The position numbers and the translations under genes are program-made. Below the pieces are notes generated by a model. The model made no database searches. It saw only the letters and a program-made list of their open reading frames with translations, and was not told the DNA's origin. From Populus alba (lineage: Eukaryota; Streptophyta; Magnoliopsida; Malpighiales; Salicaceae), in contig NC_133299.1 of NCBI RefSeq assembly GCF_005239225.2, positions 7,630,967 through 7,694,966 of the forward strand: a stretch of DNA of 64,000 nucleotides. Reading direction: 5' to 3'. Below are positions 24,901-35,684 of this stretch, one piece after another (position 1 is the stretch's first letter; each line of letters starts with the position of its first letter).

Positions 24901-25962
24901 AAGGACATGAGAGAAAAAAAAGGTAAGAAAAGAAAGAAAAGTTAGTCGAAACTTCATCGTAGCATTGCCATGGACACACATCCCACTATTAGAAAGGTCT
25001 CTCCATAGCGGTAGTAATGTATTGTGGACAACATTTTTTTGGGTGTCGAAAAAGATTGCACATACTGTTAAAGCAGGATGTATTTGATATTTTTTGTATT
25101 TACTATAATATTTGTTTTTCAAATTAGATTCCTCAAGCCTTAACTATTTTAAATCAATAAAATTGTAAGCATCAAACACATGTTATAGCTTTTCCCTATA
25201 TCTAAGGAAACAAATAAAAATCAAGTCAAATCTAAACAAAATTAGTCTCTAATATTGAAAAAAAAAGGGTTCAATACTTGCTATTGTTAAAATTAAGTCT
25301 CCACTGCTTTAATTGTTTTAATTCAATTCAATTTCATTTATTTTCTTCAAATGAAGCCTTAACTAAGAGTCAATTTTCTTTTCCAATACTGTAAGTAGCC
25401 AAAATTAAGCCAAGCACAGCAAATAATAAAGTACAACCCCAAATTAGTTTGATATAAAAGGATTAGATTGAAAATAAAATAAAGTGAAAAAAGACCAACA
25501 AAAAAAAAAAAAAAACAATGTTTGAAACAATATTAGATTCCCTCACAATCCAGGTAAAAGTCCAATGCCTTTTATTTTTTAAAAAATTTAATATGTAACT
25601 TGAGGTAAGTCAGCTATCCCCAACTACATACTACTAGCATAGTTATTGAGAGTTGCCATATTATAATACAAATATTCATCACAAAAAAGATAACAGATAA
25701 AATTATGGAGAAAATTTTTTTTCCCCATAAAAATTGTTTTTATTTATTTATTTATGTAATCATTTTTCTTATTTTGATGAATTTTTTTTTTATTAACAAG
25801 GTATTTCATTGAATAAAAATTAACAAAAATAAAAAAAAATATTTGTGAAAACTACAATTATTTGAACTAAAAAGAAAAAAAAACATATTTTTAATCAATG
25901 AATTTCATGCATTTCTTTCTTATTTTGACAGAAAGCATCCCCCTTCTCCTTCTTCTCCTTTA

Positions 25963-25993
<31 letters not shown>

Positions 25994-27504
25994 TTTATGT
26001 GAAGCATTGCTTTTTAAGTGAAAACTTATTATAATTGTGAAAGTAAGTTTTAATTTAAAAAAAGGTAAAAAATCATGAATCTATTATTTTCACACACTAA
26101 CATGAAAAATATCTTAGAATAAAAGGTTGAAAAAAAATATAAACAATTAAAAATAAAAAATAAAATTTTATTCTTACTCAATATTAATGAAAAATTTATT
26201 TTAGAAATCCTATATATTAGGCTAATATTAATGAACATTTTACAAGGCAGTCGATAATATCATCATAAAAAGACTTAAACTTATTTTAAAAAAATAACAT
26301 AATTGGACATTCGCTTAAATATTATTTTAATAAACTGATTTAAAGAGTATTTTTTTGTTAAAAATTAAAAAAATAAATTAACAAAATAAAGGGATATTTA
26401 AGAAAATAGCTCATACGCGTATGAGTATGAAAGACCACTCCGATATGTCTGGATTGTTTTTCAACAGACGAACTACTATATATATATATATATATATATA
26501 TAAGACAATGAATCACTTTTTTAAGAAGATGACTTTCCGATCATCTCTGGTGGTCGCAAAAGATATATATATACAAAAACTTTTTCATTTTGTTACTTGA
26601 AAACACTAAAAAAAAAAAAGCATTATAGAAATATCAATAAACCTAATTAAAAGCCTAAAAAAAAGCCTATAATCACTAAAAAAAAAATCAAAATCCAAAC
26701 GAATAAAAAAAATATATTACCTCTATTGAACCCTTTTCTTCAAAACTAACCGATTGATATCAAAATCGACCTTTTAGTAATTAGAATATAGTTGACCAAC
26801 CACTTTTTATCTCCTCTTCTATTTTCTAGCAACTCTCTTACTCTTTCAAATTTCAAGGACTAAAATACAAAACAAATAAAGTTTAGGACTGAAATATAAA
26901 ATCCTCAAAACACAGGGACCAAAAATGAAAACAATTATATGGTTGTTTTTTTTTTATTTAATTTATGTGTTAAATTTGATGCCTATTGTTTGAAGTTTTT
27001 GAAAATGATAAAAATAAATCATATTTTGTAAAATTGAGCATCAGTTTAATGTTGAGATATTTCTTGACATTACAATTATGATGCAACACTCAAATCAAAA
27101 TAAGTTATTTGGCTTAAAATCAGGTAAACATATCATATGTCTCACTCAACAAAAAAAAGATCACTAAAATTAAAGAGAATATAAGGAAAGTGGAGTCATC
27201 ACCTAGTTGTTTAACTAAGAATCTTTACACTAGTTCTAGAGATTTAAAGGGTGGACTATGCTTAAGAGAAGATAAAAAAATAATCATTTTCGCATCTTTT
27301 CTAAATAAATGCTACCTTTGGTATGTTTTGTCTTCTAAATTTATTCTACACATGCCATTAACTATCCAGATTATTTTATGAGCTTCTTCACAAGTTATTT
27401 ATTGTTGGTAGTTGTTAATCAAATAACGTTAGGCCTTGAATCAAGAGTTTCACAAACTCGATGATTTTTTTTTAGTTTTCATTATTTATTTACATTTCTT
27501 TACC

Positions 27505-27544
<40 letters not shown>

Positions 27545-27727
27545 TTTAAAAATAGAAGTTGAAAAAAAATACTACACCTATCTAATATACTCTGAAGAGA
27601 CATGTTGACTTATTATTTACCTCATTTTTTGTTTGGAAATATCACGTTCAACCTTTGTTTGTCCTTAACACTAGAAGATGAGTCAAACTAATAATTGAAA
27701 TCCAAATTTAAACTTAATTAAAATGTG
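24901..27727. other. AT-rich intergenic sequence
   Basis: No gene is supported. Contains an (AT)n run at about 26474-26501 and a TTA/ATT trinucleotide array at about 27507-27543. A stretch near 27190-27290 ('gtggagtcatcacctagtt') resembles non-coding leader sequence of plant LTR retroelements, but this is weak. Confidence 0.45.
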
Positions 27728-28802
27728 ATGCTAACTTGATGAAAACTCAGTGACTCATTATTAAAGTTGTTTTTGTTGACCTATAGGTTATGTGTGTGTG
27801 TGTGTGTGTGTGTCTATATATATATATATATATCTTGTATTTTGATGATAACAATTAAATGAAAAATGGATTAATGGTATACTTGGATGAGATTAAATTT
27901 AAACATATTTTTATGAAGATCACATCAATAAGCATATGGAATTGAATGAATAAATCCATCAACAAGTCTAAGATGCAATGCATGTGAAGACTTAGCTATT
28001 AAAGATTCATTTTAGAACTTATTGTTAAATCTTTATATTGTACTCAATATCAAACTAAAATGAACTCACATATTTTACATTACATGCAAAAATATAATTG
28101 ATATACATTTAATCGATTCAAGTTTCACAAGGTTTGAAATTGTCAATACTGGTTTTTAAGCTGAACCGGTCCACTGCTTGGGCATACCAAGTGAACGAGT
28201 CGACCGATGTTCATCCGTGATGAACAGATGAGAATTTTGCATGAATCGATCAAACAAATGATATGGTCATTTGAACTGGTCGTTCGCTTTAGCTGCTAGA
28301 GGTATTCCAACAACTTAAATGGCTAGTTTCTTTTGGAAATATATATATATATATAAATATAGCTCTTTTTTATGCAAAATTATGAATATATATGATATAG
28401 AAGCTATTCTAAAAGAAAAACCAATAAATCATCAATCCTAACATACTCTAAGTTATGCTAAATTAAATCTTTATATTTTAACACAAGAGTATAAAATCTC
28501 ACACTCATTACGCTTGCACACCTTCAATCATCCCAAGTGCTATTGAGTGAGCTATAAAAATTATAATTTTTAATTGTATAATATACTCTTTAAAAGAATG
28601 AATCATGTTGTATACAAATCATAATTATAAAAACTTGAGTTTGGATAAAATTTTGGCATTGATGAGGTATTGTCACTAAGGGAAGAATCTTGAAAAGGTC
28701 TCCAAAAACTAGGAGACACATCGACCTAGTTGTTAAATCCCAAGATTTATAAAAAAACATGACACTAACTTGACAAAAACTCATCAATGTTGTTTTTGTT
28801 CT
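27728..28802. repeat. Short direct repeats about 1 kb apart
   Basis: 'gatgctaacttgatgaaaac' near 27728 and 'gacactaacttgacaaaaac' near 28760 are followed in both cases by a 'gttgtttttgtt' block. A compound (TG)n(TA)n microsatellite lies at about 27790-27833. The pair could be remnants of LTRs or a local duplication. The interior holds no gene. Confidence 0.4.
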
Positions 28803-30639
28803 TTTAAAAAATTAAAGATTTTAATACACACATGCATACATACATAAAAAGGTTTTAATAAATGAAAATAACATTACAAGGCAATTAAAAATAAAACAAA
28901 ATAAAATAAAAAATGCATGGGTAAATAGTAACCTACTTTCAAAAATGAATTTTTACACTCACTTGCATGAATAGTGTATTGTGCTTTTATTTTCATTTAT
29001 AAATAGTAAAAATAATGTAAAAACCCTGCTAAAAAAAATAAAAAAATAAGGATTTGGTTTACCTTGGGGTAGGTCTAGATGAGGGAGGAGATACTGTGGC
29101 GATAGAGACTATGTTATACCGAAGGTGAAAGGTTTTTCAGGTGGTTTTTCTCGAGTTCATTTAGTTTCTTTCTTTCCTTTTCTTTTTTGCTTCATTCTCT
29201 CTCTCTCTCTCTTTCTTTTTATTCTTTACCCTCTCTAACTTCCTGGTTTAAAACAACCCCATTTCTAACCTAAAAAATACCTTTTTTTACCCCCCTCTAT
29301 ATTCAGGTCTTTCTCTCTTTTACTTGGGTTTTTCTTTTTTGTTTTCTCATCAACTACCTTTTGGATTAGACTAGCTTTACTTCTTTAAGCTCAAACTCTT
29401 CTCTACTTCTCTCTCTATACTTCAACATTTTCTCACTCTAACTTGACTCTTTGTTTCTTTCTTGCATTTTCTCCTTATTTATAATCAATGATAAAGCTCT
29501 CAAAACCTATATTAGTGAAATGATCATGATCATTAGTTCCTTTAAGTTAATCTAAACCCTCCACCATGGTTATACACTATGACAAAACGTGTTTGTGTTG
29601 GTTTTTTTACATCAATTTTGCAATGGTTTCAAAGGGTTAGAGTGTTATTTTTTTGGTTGAGCATATGGTACATATATAGATGAAGAGATTTGTTTTTTTT
29701 TTTTTTTTTTTGTATTTATAGGAGGCGTGATAGAGAGAAAGAAATTGCCAAATTACATCTAAAAGTCATGAAAAGCAAAAGAATTGCAAGACTATCATAA
29801 AGAAGAACTATTGTTTTGGCCATGCACCAAAAACAACTTCAATTTGGTTTCTGGCCTTTTTTTTATATGTTTTAATTGAAATGGTGTCATTTCACTTGAA
29901 AACACACCAATTTCCTTAACTTTTTTTTTTTTTTTTTATGTTTTGAAAATGAAAAACAAAATCCTTCTTCTTCTAATATTTTTTATACTTATACTTATAA
30001 AACATAGGGTTGGAAGAGAAATAAGGACTAAAAAGAACATAAAGTTAGATAGAGAGTTGTTGTAATACATGTGTATACACATGCACAAAATTGGACAAAA
30101 CTTTCAAGAGGTGTATGATGGTACATCCTTTGGTATAGAGGTAGGGTTGGTGGTATTGGGATAGTCTTAGCAAGCCACTTTAGATGGTTAAATGATGGCA
30201 GTTAATGGTGACTAGAGGGAGATGACTAAGCTTTGATAGTCTTTCTTTCTCCCCCCATCTCTCTCTGTGCTAGGGTTTTTATGCTCTTAGTGTGCCATCT
30301 AGTGAGAGTAGGTGTGTATTTATAAAGATACCACTAGGTTGGTTAATGGTTGTCTTATTTGGATTTTTAAAGAGAGAAAGACTTGGGTAGTACAACCTAA
30401 ACCAGACATATCTAAGTCTGATATGTAGCTCAACACATGTTTTGGTAGCTTAAGCCTTGCTCCTCTCTATCTTTCTATTTTTTTTTTCACTAGAGAAAAC
30501 AAATAATTGATGACAATATGAAATTAACATATGCTAAAAGTGTCTTATCATTTCATTATAACAATGAATAGTGAAATATCTTGTCATTTCACACTTTAGT
30601 TTTTAAAAATTAAAACTTTTTTAAAACTTTTTTTTATAT
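28803..30639. other. Intergenic sequence, pyrimidine-rich in part
   Basis: A CT-rich stretch (about 29155-29470) with a (TC)n run near 29193, and several poly-T runs. No gene, RNA or intact element is recognised. Confidence 0.5.
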
Positions 30640-31304
30640 ATTTTTTAATTTTCTTCCTCTAACATTAAGTTTACTAGGTAATGAATCTCATAATTTATTT
30701 TGATTTACTTTTATGGATTTATCTCGGTCTTATGACTCATGTCATGAGTTTTGTGAGTTAGCTGTTTTGACATGAGTAATTTTTTTTTCTTTTTTAATTT
30801 TTTTTTCTCAAATTCATCTTTCAACATTGGATTTCATAATCATAATCATAATCATAATCATAATCATAATAATTATTATTTTTTTATTTTTTATGGGATT
30901 ATTATGGTTTCATGATCTAGGTCACAAGTTTTGCAAGTTAGTTTTGTTGACCCGGGTCATTTTTTTTTGTTTTTTTAATTATATTTTTTTTCTCAAATTC
31001 ATATTTCAATATTTGGCTGATTAGGAATTAATTTTCATAATCATAATCATAATTATTTTTTGATTTTATTTCTATAAGGTTATCATGGTCTCATAACTCG
31101 GGTTGCGAATTTTTAGGTTAGCTAGGTTGACAACTTGAGTTTTTTTTTTTTTTTTTTTTTTCATTTTTCATTTTTTTTAAATTTCAATATACAATATTAG
31201 GTTGATTTAGAATATATTTTTTTTGTTTTATTTTTTCTTTATGGAGTTATCCTTGTCTTCTCACTTGCGTTCGATAAGTTAACCTAGTTTGACTCTAATC
31301 ATTG

Positions 31305-31335
<31 letters not shown>

Positions 31336-31530
31336 ACTTAAACATTATATTGATAAGAAATTGAGCTTTAATTTTTTATTTATTTTCTTTCTATGAGGTC
31401 TTATTACCTAGGTCACGTGTTAAGCCAATTAACTTGATTTTTCCCCTTAGTTTTTAGTTGTTTTTTTTTTTCAATTTTATCATTTAATATTGAGTTAATT
31501 GTGAATTAGGCTTCATAATTTATTAAGGTA
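30640..31530 (+). repeat. Dispersed repeat R180: five tandem units
   Basis: A block of the type 'tatggggttat..tggtctcatgac' followed by 'gtcacgagtt' and a poly-T run recurs at about 30712, 30892, 31073, 31241 and 31392, that is, at spacings of about 180, 181, 168 and 151. Units are diverged. A CATAAT hexanucleotide run (30835-30870) sits inside one unit, and a shorter one near 31037. No coding. Confidence 0.7.
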
Positions 31531-31540
31531 TTAATATTTA

Positions 31541-31700
31541 TTTGGAAGTGTGATTGTAGTGGCTTTTCAAAATATTTTTTAGTATTGAAATACATCAAAA
31601 TGATATTTTTTTAAATTATTTTTAAGATTAATATATTAAAATGATATAAAATATATAAAAAAATTTAATTTTAATAAATTGTTTTTTTATAAAATATGTT
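31541..31700. mobile_element. Reversed partial MITE
   Basis: 'tttggaagtgtgattgtagt' then 'ggcttttcaaaatattttt' is the reverse complement of the right-end phrases seen at 15500-15543 and 17440-17478. An AT core follows. The opposite end is unclear. Confidence 0.5.
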
Positions 31701-31741
31701 TTGCATGTTCCAAAAAGTTCCTTAATCTCATTGGTCTCTAA

Positions 31742-32350
31742 GGCTCCGTTTGTTTGCAGGAAAGTGAATTCCGGAAAGTGAATTCCGGAGAAAGTGAATT
31801 CCGGGAAAGTATTTTCCGATGTTTGGTAGTGTTATGGAAAATGAACTGGAAAACACTTTCCAGTGTTTGGTTATGTCATGGAAAATGAGCTGGAAAATAA
31901 CTTATTAATATTTTATTTTTTCTCAAGTTTATTAAAATAATGAGGAACAAATCTTACAAATTAAAAAATTGAATGAGAATGAAATTGAAAAAAAATATAT
32001 AATTTCATAAATTATCTTAAATAAAACAAATAATAATCAAAATAATAGGGATCAAATCTAAAAAATAAAAAAAAAATAAAAAATGAAGAAATTAAAATAA
32101 TAATAATAAACATTTCATAAATTATTTCAAATAAAATAAGTAACAATCAAAAGAATGAGGATCAAATTCACAATAAAAAGTTAAAAATAAAATAATTAAA
32201 AATAAATATTCTATATATAGTCCAGCAAATAATGACATTTCTAATTTTTAAAAATGTTTTCCCCTCATTTTTTAGGAAAACACTTCCTTTTCTCACTGGA
32301 AAATGTTTTTCCATTTACAATTCTCCACTTTCCGGAAAACAAACACAGCT
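31742..32350. mobile_element. Terminal-inverted-repeat element, about 610 bp
   Basis: The left end GGCTCCGTTTGTTTGCAGG and right end CCGGAAAACAAACACAGC are inverted copies, imperfect over about 24 bp. Just inside the left end, AAAGTGAATTCCGG occurs at 31761, 31775 and 31791, giving nested palindromes around TTCCGGAA. The interior (about 31900-32220) holds two diverged copies of R180-type sequence ('tttcaaataaaataagtaac', 'aggatcaaat'). No transposase, so non-autonomous. It ends about 380 bases before the ATG of the next gene and could contribute to its promoter. Confidence 0.7.
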
Positions 32351-32726
32351 TTTTTTTTTTTTTTTTGACTAAAATACTTTTTTCGCGTTGACCGGAAAAT
32401 AAAAGAGAAGTTTGGAAAGAAAATACTTTCCGGGAAATTTTGCGGCATTAAAAAGAGGGTTTTTTTTTAAATAAAATAATTATTATAAAAATCAGAGTGA
32501 TTATTTTATAATAAATTTATTTCTCTGTTAAAGTCTACGGTTTTACCTTTCCGAAAACCAGCAAGCACTAGTCAACAAGTTGAAACTCTCCCTCCAAAAA
32601 AGACCTCTTCCCTTTTTTCTTATATCTCCTTCATCATCACATATTACTAATCTCCTACCTTCCAAATTCTCTCTCTCGCTCTCAAAAATCACCGGGACAT
32701 AATTTTTCTTAGTTGAACGGGCGACG

Positions 32727-33692
32727 ATGCCACAAGTGGATCTTGAAACTCTAGTCTCAGCCTGCGCCGGAGGCACCTGCGACAGCAAAATTGCCTGTGA
32801 GACTCTCGCCGCCGCCACCACCACCACCACTAACACAAACAACTACCGCTCCCTACCGCCACCACCACCACCACCAGACTCGCCTGATGTTGCCGAAGTA
32901 CCACCAGATTTCCCGCCAGAATCCTTCTGGTTGTCCAAAGACGCTGAACTCGACTGGTTCAACACCAACGCTTACTATGAACGCAAAGATTCCACAAAAG
33001 GAAACTCAAACTCCGCAAACTTAAACCCGAACCTCATCCCCAATCCCAACCATAACTCCTCCAATTCACAGCGTTTCTTTTCCTTTCACTCTAAGGCATC
33101 AATGATTGGCTTACCAAAGATACAGAAATCAACCTTCGTTGTTGACACAAAGAAACGCCGCATCTGTAAACATGGAAACACACGATTGTTTCCTAAACGG
33201 TCCGGTTCGACCGGTAAGTCGGATCCGACGGGTATGATTGAACCGTCTTCACCCAAAGTATCTTGTATGGGAAGAGTAAGATCGAAGAAAGATCGCCGTA
33301 GATTGCGGAAAAAACAGTTACAGCAAAAAGAACAGCTATCTTTTCAATCAACCGGAAAGAAGGAAAGTACTAGAAAGGACAAGAAGAAAGAAGCAGGTTT
33401 CTTTGCTAGTCTTAAAGCTATTTTCAGTTGTAAGAGTAACATCAAAGATATATCACATAGGACCACCGGCAATGACACGTCGTATGGTGGATCGGTTAGC
33501 GAGAGTTACACGTTTAAGAAATCGAGTGATATCAGGGATCGGTTGCCGGCGAGTGATATAGACGCGCCGCATAGGAGGAGCTTTGGAATGGAACCGTTGG
33601 CAGCGGAGCCGGTTGTTGGTTTGGGAGGGATGACGAGGTTCGCGTCAGGGAGGAGATCGGAGTCGTGGAGCGTTGAAATTGGCGTCGCATGA
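32727..33692 (+). CDS. Plant-specific basic protein with SPKVSCMGRV motif (syringolide-induced 14-1-1-like)
   Basis: A single exon of 321 residues; the first ATG after a CT-rich leader. The N-terminus MPQVDLETLVSACAGG is followed by His/Thr/Pro-rich low complexity, then FPPESFWLSKDAELDWF, a Lys-rich segment, and EPSSPKVSCMGRVRSKKDRR, a motif shared by plant proteins related to the soybean syringolide-induced protein 14-1-1. A strongly basic stretch (about residues 188-230, Lys/Arg/Gln) may be a nuclear signal or membrane-binding surface. GFFASLKAIFSCK forms a short amphipathic segment, and the C-terminus is Arg/Gly/Ser-rich. No enzyme domain or membrane span is seen. The molecular function is unknown. 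The codon use and GC content are well above the flanking DNA, supporting a real gene. Confidence 0.8.
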   Translation: MPQVDLETLVSACAGGTCDSKIACETLAAATTTTTNTNNYRSLPPPPPPPDSPDVAEVPPDFPPESFWLSKDAELDWFNTNAYYERKDSTKGNSNSANLNPNLIPNPNHNSSNSQRFFSFHSKASMIGLPKIQKSTFVVDTKKRRICKHGNTRLFPKRSGSTGKSDPTGMIEPSSPKVSCMGRVRSKKDRRRLRKKQLQQKEQLSFQSTGKKESTRKDKKKEAGFFASLKAIFSCKSNIKDISHRTTGNDTSYGGSVSESYTFKKSSDIRDRLPASDIDAPHRRSFGMEPLAAEPVVGLGGMTRFASGRRSESWSVEIGVA

Positions 33693-34706
33693 TCCGATTG
33701 GTCAAGTAAACAATTTGGTCCAGGGTGAAGTAAAAGGGGGGAGGAGCGCTTTTGGTTGCGGTCGTGATTGGTGGGCATCTTTTGCGCTGTGGGTTCGAAT
33801 TACGGTTAGGATGACGTGGCATGGTGGATTAACCGTTTCAAGCGCGGTAACTACAGTAATTACCTTTCCACGTTTTTTTTTTTTTTGTCTTTTTTGTTTT
33901 CATGGTTTGTGAATTGTTCCTTTTTGTCTTTTTTCAAAAGTTATACAAATAGGGCTTGTAGATATATAATGAGTGTAAATTTTGTTAAATAATGTAGTTA
34001 ATGAAGGCTATTATATCATTGGATAGTGATTTGTCTCAAGAGGATGCAAAGCTATTATTTTGTTCCTCCCTCCTTGCTTGGAATTTTATAATTTCTTGGG
34101 TTAAATGCATGGAAGATTATTTTTGATGTTCTATGTTAAAATTCACCACTGTTTTGCCTTGGAAATTTTGGTTATCCCTCTCACATCCATGCTAAGGAAT
34201 TTGGGTAGATTGATCAGCTAGATTAAGACTTTAGAAAACATGGAATCTTGAAGATACATGTTTCAATTATAATTCAAGGGATTTGCAGTTGCTATGAAAG
34301 GTCATTCAAATTCAAGGAACCTCTATATTACTTCTGATGACTATATAAAAATATCAAAACAAAATGAAAATATTAAAAAAAGTATTAATTTAAAATAAAA
34401 AACCTATATGCTTAGTGATAATGCTCTGTGGTCTAATCACTTTGTTGGGTTTTGTTCAAATTATCATCTAATTTATTGTGGTTAGGTGGGTCATTCATTA
34501 ACTTACAAGAGAGGGAATCCCCTTGGAAGGCCCATCGTCATTATTGACTTATGTGGTCTTTGTGTGATCGATGGTTTAAAATCTTGACCGAGTTTGAATT
34601 TCTCCCACCCATTTGTTTAACAACTTGACTGCTTCACCTATCAACATACATCATATTCATTTTATAGCCATAACACAGAGAAAGAAAAATCAAGAGTCAA
34701 CTTTAA
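33693..34706 (+). other. 3' flank of the SPKVSCMGRV gene and intergenic sequence
   Basis: The first roughly 350 bases are balanced in composition and probably 3' UTR. The open frame that overlaps the gene end (33673-33912) is an out-of-frame shadow. From about 34200 no feature is recognised. Confidence 0.5.
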
Positions 34707-34870
34707 TTTAGGGTAGTCCAACCGGTTAGGTCTTGAATTTATATTTTAATGGTCATGAATTTGAGTTATTTTATAACTATTAAATATTTATATAATCATT
34801 AACTTCAGGACTCATAAAATTAATAAAATATATGCAAGCTGAACTCGTAAAAAAACCAAGAGTTATGCCC
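34707..34870 (+). mobile_element. SINE, Salicaceae type (tRNA-derived), diverged
   Basis: A-box-like sequence TAGTCCAACCGGTTAGG lies at 34714-34730 and B-box-like GGTCATGAATTTGAG at 34751-34765, spaced as in a polymerase III promoter. The downstream body includes 'cattaacttcaggactcata' and 'tatgcaagctgaactcgt', which match my recollection of the SaliS SINE families of poplar and willow. Length of about 160 bp is in range. CG sites appear decayed to TG/CA. A clean target-site duplication is not seen. Confidence 0.65.
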
Positions 34871-35447
34871 AGAAATCTGTTCCTCAACTTGACTGCTCGA
34901 TCATAATCGAGACTCATCATCATGGGTGTTTGTCTGCGGGCTGATCAAAACTCTTAACAACGATTGTTGTTAGAAGGAAGGGGGGGTTTAGAATGGTTAT
35001 TTCTGGTTCTGAAGTCAAGATCAGAACACCAACTCATGATTTTAAACCAAGGGTGTAGCAATAATCAAGTCCACCACGATTGTTCTATTTCAGATGAAAA
35101 TGACACCAATTGTTTCAATCTTGTTGCTCTCGAAACTTCTTCATCACTTCCATGAAGTTATCAGCTTGGATTTAGAGTGAAGTTCAAAATGCTTGTTATG
35201 AGCTTTATACATGTACTGTCCAATCTGCCATTTCAGGCCAGAAACGGTCAAATTGAAGAGGAATTGATTGCAATCAACTTATCGTGTCCCTTAAAATGTT
35301 TCAAGCAAAAAAGAATTAAGGGTGAAGTTGCATCTGCAGACAGGAAAAGATCATTTCCATGATCTACGATTGTAAATTTGTCCATAATACTACATAATTA
35401 AGTTCGTAATACAGGAAAGGAACATTTTGTTCCCTGTGGGAATAATT
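34871..35447. other. 3' flank of the carbonic anhydrase gene
   Basis: Balanced composition just after the minus-strand stop, probably partly 3' UTR. The short open frames on + are not protein-like. Confidence 0.45.
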
Positions 35448-35640
35448 TTAATCGGAGAATTCATTATATAGTTCAACCTTTCTTCCATTCAGTGACTGCA
35501 AAGGCCTCGAGTTCTGCTTGTAATCAGCACCCAACGGAGCTTTCAGGGCTTCTACCTGCTCCTTGGATATTGTTCTCACCTACATATTTGCGTGTCATTA
35601 TCAAAAAGTCTCCTTGGATATTGTTCTCACCTATCTATAT

Positions 35641-35684
<44 letters not shown>

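Noticed and set aside
27190..27381. Open frame near 27190 as a gene
   Set aside because: It lacks a domain; the DNA resembles a non-coding retroelement leader.
30827..31024. Open frame with a long Ile run
   Set aside because: It is the CATAAT repeat read as protein inside the R180 array.
33780..33800. 'GGGTTCGAATTACGG' as a tRNA T-loop
   Set aside because: No matching acceptor, D or anticodon arms lie upstream; it is 3' flank sequence of the 32727 gene.
33506..33912. Open frames on both strands at the end of the 32727-33692 gene
   Set aside because: They overlap the real gene out of frame or antisense and run into the 3' flank without conserved features.
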